From Sva-07 sp964592115 (GTDB lineage Bacteria; Actinomycetota; Acidimicrobiia; Acidimicrobiales; Ilumatobacteraceae), in NCBI GenBank assembly GCA_964592115.1, contig CAZQCP010000121.1, positions 1 to 9,667 of the forward strand: 9,667 bases of DNA. The letters run 5' to 3'. Below are positions 5,249 to 9,667 of this stretch, one piece after another. Position numbers and translations under genes: made by a program. The notes under the pieces were generated by a model. It had not been told where the DNA came from, searched no databases, and saw only the letters and a program-made list of their open reading frames with translations. The stretch's first letter is position 1, and each line of letters begins with the position of its first letter.

Positions 5249-6963
5249 GCGGGCGCGGCGCGCCGATCGCTGTCGCTGTGCATCCCACACGCGGTGGCGC
5301 GCTCGTCGCCCCATCCGGCACGACGACGTTCGACTCTGGAGGGGCGGCGCTCGCCGAGATCGCCCGGCTGGAAGCCGACGTTGGCCCGCGTTGGATCTGG
5401 TGGGACGGCACGACCGCCCGCACGTTCGTCAGTGCGGGCATCCACCCGACGCGGGCGTGGGATCTCGATGCGGTTCATCGCATGCTCCACGGCGGCTGGC
5501 GCGGCGGTCCCGCCCGGGTCTGGGCGGCGCACCGCGGCCTCGACCCTCGCGACATCCCGCGATCAGGCCCACCCGACCTGTTCTCGGTCGACGAGACGAC
5601 ATCGCAGGGCGGACCTGTCCGCGCCGATGGCTATCTCGATCCCGAATGGATCGAGTACGGCTGGTGCCGCTCCCCTGACACGATCAGGCGGTGGGCCGAA
5701 CTGGCCCACGAGGTGCACACCGCACAGGTCATGGCGGTCGAGCGTCTCACCGACCGCCCGGCCGCGACGGCGAATGCTCACGTCGAGTCGATCGCCGAGG
5801 TGCTGTGTGGTGAGCTCGAACGCGACGGGCTGCCGATCGATGTCACCGAGGCGGAACGGATCGTCGCCGGGTTCATCGGCCCGCGACCGCGCGATGCGGC
5901 CGACGAGCACCGGCTGGCGATCGCTCGGGACGAGACCGTGCTGGCGCAACTCGACACGCTCGGCGTCACCCGGGACGGCATCGACCTGCGCAATCCGGCG
6001 AGCGTTCGGTCGCTGCTGAGGCGTGCCGGCATCGAAGTCGACGACACCCGCGCCTCGCGGTTGGAGAAGTTGCGTCCCGCCCATCCGATCGTCGACGCGC
6101 TCTTGGAGTGGCGCAAGGCGGAACGCATCGCGACAACCTTCGGCTACCGCTGGCTCGACCAGCACGTCACCGACGGCCGGCTGCACGGTTCGTGGTCAGC
6201 CTCCGACGGCGCCGCGGGGCGGATGACCGCAACCGCCGGACTGCACAACCTCCCCGCCGACATCCGTCCAGCGATCGTCGCCGACGCCGGACATCGATTC
6301 GTGCGGGCCGACCTCGGCCAGATCGAGCCGCGCATACTCGCCGCGGTGTCCGGCGACGGTGCCCTCGTCGCGGCGACCGCCGACGACGACCTGTACCTCC
6401 CCGTCGCGGCGCGGCTCGGTGTCCCGCGTGACATCGCCAAGGTCGCCGTACTCGGCGCGATGTACGGGCAGACGACCGGGCGCGGCGCGCAGGCGTTGCA
6501 GGGGTTGCGCACCGCGTACCCGACCGCGATCCGCTTCCTCGACGACGCGGCCACGGCCGCCGAGGGCGGCAACGACCTGCGCACCCGCGGCGGACGCCTT
6601 GTGCCGATGAGCGGCAACGTCGACCCTGACGCGCCACACGACGAGCGCGAGCTGCGTTCACGCGCCGCGGCCCGCGGGCGGTACGGACGCAACGCGATGA
6701 TCCAAGGTGCGGCGGCCGAGTTCTTCAAGACGTGGGCGGTGATCGTCCGCGGACGCGTCCGGTCGCTCGGCGGGCACATCGTGCTGTGCCTCCACGATGA
6801 GCTCCTCGTCCACGTCCCCGACGCGCAGGCGGGCGCGGCGGCCGCCGCGGTCGACGACGCCCTCGCCGAGACCGCGCATCGCTGGCTCGCGCAGACCGCC
6901 GCTCCACCGGTCCGCTTCGTCGCCGACACCAGCGTCATCGCCGCCTGGTCCGACGCCAAGTGA
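5245..6963 (+). CDS. Family-A DNA polymerase without 5' nuclease, actinobacterial accessory type, 572 aa
   Basis: A predicted DNA-templated DNA polymerase related to the Pol I Klenow fragment. Motif A is VRADLGQIEPRIL (353-365; catalytic Asp356, steric-gate Glu361). Motif B is RDIAKVAVLGAMYG (395-408; Arg395, Lys399, Tyr407). Motif C is LCLHDELLVHVP (514-525; His517, Asp518, Glu519). GRMTATAGLHNLP (325-337) is the usual segment before the palm. At 572 aa it lacks the 5' nuclease of a full PolA. The first 180 or so residues occupy the place of the 3'-5' exonuclease domain, but I see no DxE-type exonuclease motif, so proofreading looks lost; relatives are often annotated as bifunctional exonuclease/polymerase. 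Leu403 sits where E. coli Pol I has Phe762. It starts within the stop of the metallopeptidase gene. A role in repair or lesion bypass is plausible but unproven. Confidence 0.88.
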   Translation: MSGRGAPIAVAVHPTRGGALVAPSGTTTFDSGGAALAEIARLEADVGPRWIWWDGTTARTFVSAGIHPTRAWDLDAVHRMLHGGWRGGPARVWAAHRGLDPRDIPRSGPPDLFSVDETTSQGGPVRADGYLDPEWIEYGWCRSPDTIRRWAELAHEVHTAQVMAVERLTDRPAATANAHVESIAEVLCGELERDGLPIDVTEAERIVAGFIGPRPRDAADEHRLAIARDETVLAQLDTLGVTRDGIDLRNPASVRSLLRRAGIEVDDTRASRLEKLRPAHPIVDALLEWRKAERIATTFGYRWLDQHVTDGRLHGSWSASDGAAGRMTATAGLHNLPADIRPAIVADAGHRFVRADLGQIEPRILAAVSGDGALVAATADDDLYLPVAARLGVPRDIAKVAVLGAMYGQTTGRGAQALQGLRTAYPTAIRFLDDAATAAEGGNDLRTRGGRLVPMSGNVDPDAPHDERELRSRAAARGRYGRNAMIQGAAAEFFKTWAVIVRGRVRSLGGHIVLCLHDELLVHVPDAQAGAAAAAVDDALAETAHRWLAQTAAPPVRFVADTSVIAAWSDAK

Positions 6964-6969
6964 CCGCAC

Positions 6970-7010
6970 CGATGAGTTTCCGGCCCGACAGGTGCGCCAC
7001 AAACTCATCG
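6970..7010. repeat. 41-nt hairpin repeat, copy 1, downstream of the polymerase gene
   Basis: Perfect 10-bp arms CGATGAGTTT (6970-6979) and AAACTCATCG (7001-7010) enclose a 21-nt loop containing CGACAGGTG. It begins 6 nt after the polymerase stop codon, so it may act as its terminator. It is related to the next hairpin: 33 of 41 positions are identical, with a 62-bp period. Confidence 0.7.
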
Positions 7011-7031
7011 ACGGACCGAGTCCAGCCGCAT

Positions 7032-7072
7032 CGATGAGTTTCGTGCGCGACAGGTGAACGAAAACCTCATCG
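7032..7072. repeat. 41-nt hairpin repeat, copy 2
   Basis: The same length and same CGACAGGTG core as the copy at 6970. The outer arms CGATGAG/CTCATCG pair, and after a 2-nt bulge TTTCGT (7039-7044) pairs with ACGAAA (7058-7063). The stem therefore differs in inner sequence from copy 1 yet still folds. Both copies are preceded by CCGCA plus one base. Confidence 0.7.
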
Positions 7073-7074
7073 GT

Positions 7075-7120
7075 GGGGGGTGGGGCAGCGGTGGGTGGGT
7101 GGGGGCAGTGGTGCGTGGGG
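7075..7120 (+). other. G-tract cluster with G-quadruplex potential
   Basis: Runs of G at 7075-7080, 7082-7085, 7093-7095, 7097-7099, 7101-7105 and 7117-7120 are separated by short spacers on the plus strand, just upstream of the DUF4328 gene. At least four runs of three or more G lie within 31 nt, which satisfies the usual G-quadruplex pattern. The bias to G rather than C on one strand stands out even in this GC-rich window. Confidence 0.6.
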
Positions 7121-7146
7121 CGTTTCGACGGCCGGGTTCTCGCAGA

Positions 7147-7152
7147 TACCGT
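7147..7152 (+). promoter_or_regulatory. Putative -10 element upstream of the DUF4328 gene
   Basis: TACCGT fits the TANNNT pattern and lies 8 nt before the GTG start at 7161, which has no clear Shine-Dalgarno. This would give a leaderless or nearly leaderless mRNA starting downstream of the G-rich tract. Confidence 0.3.
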
Positions 7153-7160
7153 GTCGGGTC

Positions 7161-7961
7161 GTGAGTGACGACCAGCCGATGGGCACGAACCCAGTGGGCG
7201 CCACCCCGCCGCCTCCACCGCCTCCGCCCCCGAACCTGGCCCCGCCGCCCGGTTACGCGGCGTACAACCAGGCGCCGACCCAGCGCGGGGTCAGCCGTAT
7301 CGGCGGCCTCGGCAAGGCGATCGTCATCGTCACCGCGATCGTCGCCGTCGCCACCGTGGGAACGGCACTGGCTTCGGCGGGTGTCGCCCAGGACGCCAAG
7401 GACTTCCTCGCCGGCGAGCTCTCCGAGGACGACTTCGAGAGCGCCATCGCGCCGGTCAACGCGGTGCAACTCGTCACCAGCCTCGCGACGCTCGCGTGCG
7501 GCGTCCTGACGATCATCTGGGCCTACCGCACCGCGAACAACGTGCGGGCGTTCGGCCGTGCCACCACGTGGAGCCCGCTGTTCGCCATCTTCGGGTGGTT
7601 CCTGCCGCCGATGGTGCTCTACGTCATCCCGTTCCTCGTGCTGCGCGAGCTCTGGAAGGCATCCGATCCGGTCCACGTCGACGGCTCGGACCGCTGGAAG
7701 CAGGAGCCCGACAACAAGGTGCTCTGGGTGTGGTTCGTCGTCTTCGGCCTCGTGCCCGCGGGACTGCTCGCCGTGCAGATCGGTTCGTTCGCTTCCGCGG
7801 GGCTGCCAGCGGGTGACCTCGAGTCGGTCGCCGAGTCGCTGGAGGGCTTCGGCGCACTCGGTTGGACCGCGGCGATCGTCAACGTCGTCGCCGCGATCGT
7901 GTGGATCACGTTCGTGCGCCAGCTCACCGCCCGCCACGTTCGCCTGACCGGCGAGCACTGA
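7161..7961 (+). CDS. DUF4328 domain membrane protein with proline-rich N-terminus, 266 aa
   Basis: A predicted polytopic membrane protein of unknown function. The cytoplasmic N-terminus has nine consecutive prolines (16-24) followed by PPPGYAAYNQAP, typical of actinobacterial membrane proteins. Hydrophobic segments lie at about 52-73, 103-121, 137-162, 187-209 and 232-252. The block TIIWAYRTANNVRAFG, TTWSPLFAIFGWFLPP and LRELWKASDP is the DUF4328 signature (W-R-N, SP-W-PP, R-LW-AS). Start choice: GTG 7161 (VSDDQPMG) is preferred, although the frame opens at 7080, because the added 27 residues are translated from the G-rich non-coding tract. ATG 7179 is a further option. It is probably co-transcribed with the phosphatase gene 37 nt downstream; no functional link is evident. 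Confidence 0.85.
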   Translation: MSDDQPMGTNPVGATPPPPPPPPPNLAPPPGYAAYNQAPTQRGVSRIGGLGKAIVIVTAIVAVATVGTALASAGVAQDAKDFLAGELSEDDFESAIAPVNAVQLVTSLATLACGVLTIIWAYRTANNVRAFGRATTWSPLFAIFGWFLPPMVLYVIPFLVLRELWKASDPVHVDGSDRWKQEPDNKVLWVWFVVFGLVPAGLLAVQIGSFASAGLPAGDLESVAESLEGFGALGWTAAIVNVVAAIVWITFVRQLTARHVRLTGEH

Positions 7962-7998
7962 GCGGGCGCCGTCGGGAAGAGCGGCTGGAGGGTCGGCG

Positions 7999-8472
7999 AT
8001 GAGCACATCGGCTGTCGTCTACCTGATGCGTCACGCCAAGGCCGGCGAGCGTCGGATCTGGGAGGACGACGACGTGCTGCGCCCCCTCAGCAAGCAGGGT
8101 TGGAAGCAGGCCGACCTCGTCTGCGCTCGCCTGGCCGGCAAGGGGGCGACGACGCTGTACTCCAGTCCGTACGTGCGTTGTGTGCAGACGCTCGAACCGC
8201 TGGGCAAGCATCTCGGCGTCCCCGTGATCCAAGACTCGCGGCTGTGCGAGGGTGAAGCGTTCGAGCCGGTGCTCGATCTGATCGCCGAGGTGCCCGACGG
8301 CGCGGTGTTGTGCAGCCACGGCGACATCGTCCCCGCCGTGATCGAGGCCCTCTACCGTCGCGGGATGGAGGTCCAGACACCGCCCGACTGGCGCAAGGCG
8401 ACCACCTGGGTGCTCAAGCGCAAGGACGGCCGCGTCACCAAAGGCAAGGTCTGGCCCCCACCCACGAAGTGA
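7999..8472 (+). CDS. sixA: SixA-like histidine phosphatase family protein, 157 aa
   Basis: A short member of the histidine phosphatase (phosphoglycerate mutase-like) superfamily. The catalytic motif LMRHAKAG (9-16; Arg11, His12) takes the phosphoryl group. SSPYVRCVQTL (55-65; Arg60) and LCSHGDI (104-110; His107) complete the phosphate pocket, with Glu84 or Glu86 as candidate proton donor. The RHAKAG form and small size match SixA, which in E. coli dephosphorylates phosphohistidine proteins; the target here is unknown, so the symbol is provisional. ATG 7999 has a strong GGAGGG (7987-7992) 6 nt upstream. The C-terminus (KVWPPPTK) ends at TGA 8470-8472, of which the last two bases belong to the adjoining repeat element. 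Confidence 0.9.
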   Translation: MSTSAVVYLMRHAKAGERRIWEDDDVLRPLSKQGWKQADLVCARLAGKGATTLYSSPYVRCVQTLEPLGKHLGVPVIQDSRLCEGEAFEPVLDLIAEVPDGAVLCSHGDIVPAVIEALYRRGMEVQTPPDWRKATTWVLKRKDGRVTKGKVWPPPTK

Positions 8473-8573
8473 TTGCATCCGGGGTCAGACACCAGATGCA
8501 ACGGAGCGCACGGGGGAACGCCAACACCAACCTCGTCCGCTGTTGCATCTGGTGTCTGACCCCGGATGCAATC
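8471..8573. repeat. REPIN/MITE-like inverted-repeat element 2 (32-39-32 nt)
   Basis: Units at 8471-8502 (plus) and 8542-8573 (minus) are perfect reverse complements around a 39-nt loop, the same geometry as the element at 2626-2728. Both arms carry the CAGATGCAAC variant end. The loop differs from that of element 1 except at its edges (GG-GC at the left, CCGCT at the right). Its left edge completes the sixA TGA. It sits between two convergent genes, as expected for a bidirectional terminator. Confidence 0.92.
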
Positions 8574-8583
8574 GGATGCAATC
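8574..8583 (-). repeat. 10-nt terminal duplication of the repeat element
   Basis: GGATGCAATC at 8564-8573, the end of element 2, is repeated at once at 8574-8583. The outer copy, with the next base, provides the TGA stop (8582-8584) of the CcmI-like gene. It looks like a slippage or insertion duplication. Confidence 0.8.
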
Positions 8584-9343
8584 AGCCGGCGGCGGTGCGG
8601 ATCTCGTCGGCGAAGGCGGACACCAGCGTCGCCACCTCGCTCGGTGGGCCGAGCTCTTCGCAGCGCTCGACGTGGGGCAGCGCGCCCGCGGCATCCTCGC
8701 GGAACGAGTACTCGATGATCGCCAAGAAGCACTGCGGGTCGGCGTAGTCGGGCTCCATGTCGATCGCTTGACCGAGCGCCAACACGGCGGCGTCGAGATT
8801 CACCGCGGCGGCCGGATCCTCCGGCGAGGCACGTACGAGCAGCGCCAGCGTCCATCCGAAGTAGGCCACCGCTTCGGCGTTCTCGCGGCCACGGTCGCGT
8901 TCCATCTCGATCACTCGTCCGAACAGTCCGTTGGCGAGCACGAAGTCGCCCTGACCGAGCGCGGCGCGGGCGTTCGTCAGGAGGATCCGCGACTCGTCCC
9001 CCGGCGTCATGCCCGTGATCTGCTGACCCGCCGACCGCTCGCCCCAGGCACCGGCGAGCACGAACCCGATCCCGACCGCCACCGCGACGACTGCAGCAGC
9101 GACCATCACCGTCCGCCCCCATCGCCGCGGCCGCCGCTCGGGAAGCGCTGCCCGCCCCGCGTCGATCTCGCGCAGCACCGCCGCGGTGCGCACGGTGTAC
9201 CCGTCCTTCAGCGTGTGGTAGTCGAGGTCGTCGACGTCGCCCGCATCGTGCTCGCGCTCCAGATCGCGCAGCGAGTGCAGGAGGAACCGTCGCTCCTCTT
9301 CCAACTCGGCCAGCCGGTCGAGCTCCGCGCCGTGCCGGCTCAC
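8582..9343 (-). CDS. CcmI/CycH-like cytochrome c biogenesis protein with TPR region, 253 aa
   Basis: A predicted single-pass membrane protein acting with CcmH in apocytochrome c handling (system I). Residues 8-60 are a charged helical region (AELEEERRFLLHSLRDLEREHDAG), resembling the short cytoplasmic N-terminal domain of CcmI-type proteins. One membrane segment lies at about 78-98. Residues 117-235 are helical and TPR-like (ARAALGQGDFVLANGLFGRVIE; LGQAIDMEPDYADPQCFLAIIEY) and would lie outside the membrane. Start choice: GTG 9341-9343 has a perfect AGGAGG 4 nt upstream; the longer frame to TTG 9382 has none. It follows ccmH by 64 bp. The family call rests on domain order and the ccmH neighbour more than on strong motifs; a generic TPR membrane protein is the alternative. 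The stop codon lies in the adjacent repeat. Confidence 0.75.
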   Translation of the reverse strand: MSRHGAELDRLAELEEERRFLLHSLRDLEREHDAGDVDDLDYHTLKDGYTVRTAAVLREIDAGRAALPERRPRRWGRTVMVAAAVVAVAVGIGFVLAGAWGERSAGQQITGMTPGDESRILLTNARAALGQGDFVLANGLFGRVIEMERDRGRENAEAVAYFGWTLALLVRASPEDPAAAVNLDAAVLALGQAIDMEPDYADPQCFLAIIEYSFREDAAGALPHVERCEELGPPSEVATLVSAFADEIRTAAG

Positions 9344-9347
9344 GACG

Positions 9348-9353
9348 CCTCCT
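9348..9353 (-). promoter_or_regulatory. Shine-Dalgarno AGGAGG fixing the CcmI-like start
   Basis: A perfect AGGAGG on the minus strand lies 4 nt before GTG 9341-9343. It decides against the upstream TTG at 9380-9382 as the start. Confidence 0.7.
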
Positions 9354-9373
9354 GCTCGGTCGGCGGCCGTTCC

Positions 9374-9412
9374 CGTGAACAAACAGTGGCGCTGAGCGAC
9401 GATGTGTTCACG
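9374..9412. repeat. 8-bp inverted repeat between ccmH and the CcmI-like gene
   Basis: CGTGAACA (9374-9381) and TGTTCACG (9405-9412) are perfect arms 23 nt apart. The second arm contains the ccmH stop (9408-9410). A small CGCT-G-AGCG palindrome lies in the loop. It could be an attenuator, an mRNA processing hairpin or a binding site; no T-run follows on the minus strand. Confidence 0.4.
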
Positions 9413-9667
9413 AGTTCAGCGCGTCGTCGGGGTCGGCCGCCAGCGCGGCGTCGACGAGGGCGCGGTCGGCGTCGGTCGGATCGGGGATGGCTGCCGCCTC
9501 GGCGCGCCATCGGCGGAACGTCACGACGAGGCCGGCAAGAGCGCACACGAAAGCGACCGCCGGAAGTACCCACACGATGGCATCGAACCCGGTGGCCCTG
9601 GGGACGAGCAGGACCTGGGCGCGGTAGCGAACCTCGAGGAAGGCGAGGATCTCGGCGTCGGACAACT
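9408..9667 (-). CDS. ccmH: CcmH-family cytochrome c maturation protein, C-terminal part (cut by window edge)
   Basis: The visible 85 residues match the C-terminal half of CcmH/CycL. SDAEILAFLEVRYRAQVLLVP corresponds to the conserved G(W/K)SD-EI--Y---RYG--VLL-P region. One membrane segment (about IVWVLPAVAFVCALAGLVVTF) and a basic RRWR follow. CcmH proteins are thiol-disulfide proteins that reduce apocytochrome c before haem ligation. The CxxC motif would lie in the missing N-terminus beyond 9667, so it cannot be verified. The TTG at 9665 is most likely an internal leucine. The next gene on the strand is CcmI-like, which supports a ccm operon entering from the right. Confidence 0.75.
   Translation of the reverse strand, partial: LSDAEILAFLEVRYRAQVLLVPRATGFDAIVWVLPAVAFVCALAGLVVTFRRWRAEAAAIPDPTDADRALVDAALAADPDDALNS

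Noticed and set aside
7080..7160. Longer N-terminus of the DUF4328 protein
   Set aside because: The extra residues are a Gly/Trp/Val-rich translation of the G-tract, and homologue-like sequence begins only after GTG 7161.
9344..9382. TTG start for the CcmI-like protein
   Set aside because: There is no Shine-Dalgarno before it, while GTG 9343 has a perfect AGGAGG.
1..9667. tRNA, rRNA, riboswitch or prophage genes
   Set aside because: I saw no tRNA cloverleaf, rRNA segment, known riboswitch core, integrase or phage structural gene on either strand.

Overview
The window is very GC-rich with strong third-position G/C bias. Its gene content (paired Get3/ArsA-like ATPases of the Rv3679/Rv3680 type, a DUF3107 protein, a DUF4328 membrane protein, and a second polA-like polymerase without a 5' nuclease) points to a high-GC actinobacterium. 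A deep lineage such as Acidimicrobiia (Ilumatobacter-like) is my best guess, but it is an inference; no rRNA or other marker gene is present. Genes without a Shine-Dalgarno sequence tend to have a TANNNT-like hexamer 6-8 nt before the start codon, as expected for the leaderless transcripts common in Actinobacteria.

Layout. Positions 90-2572 (minus strand) form a tight operon read right to left: a 77-residue DUF3107 protein, an ArsA/Get3-like ATPase with the signature P-loop lysine, and a second such ATPase without it. Positions 2593-2728 hold three copies of a 32-nt repeat, two of them forming a long inverted repeat. Positions 2727-3485 (minus) encode a SufR-like, cysteine-containing winged-helix regulator, divergent across 73 bp from mrp (3559-4737, plus), an Fe-S cluster carrier ATPase with an N-terminal DUF59/MIP18 domain. 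Together they look like a small iron-sulfur homeostasis locus. Positions 4910-6963 (plus) hold a translationally coupled pair: a minimal zincin metallopeptidase and a family-A DNA polymerase. After a structured gap with two related hairpins and a G-rich tract come a DUF4328 membrane protein (7161-7961) and a SixA-like histidine phosphatase (7999-8472). A second copy of the long inverted repeat (8471-8573) separates these from a convergent cytochrome c maturation operon read from the right edge: ccmH (partial, 9408-9667) and a CcmI/CycH-like TPR protein (8582-9343).

Most notable non-coding signal. Five copies of a 32-nt unit form two inverted-repeat elements with identical geometry (32-39-32 nt, 103 bp). 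The arms within each element match perfectly and share the same A/G variant, while the 39-nt loops differ. The outer ends supply the TGA stop codons of three separate genes. This looks like a REPIN/MITE-type mobile repeat that targets, or has been kept at, gene ends and probably acts as a terminator. I see no transposase in the window.

All gaps between genes are shorter than 300 bp; the larger ones are described as features.
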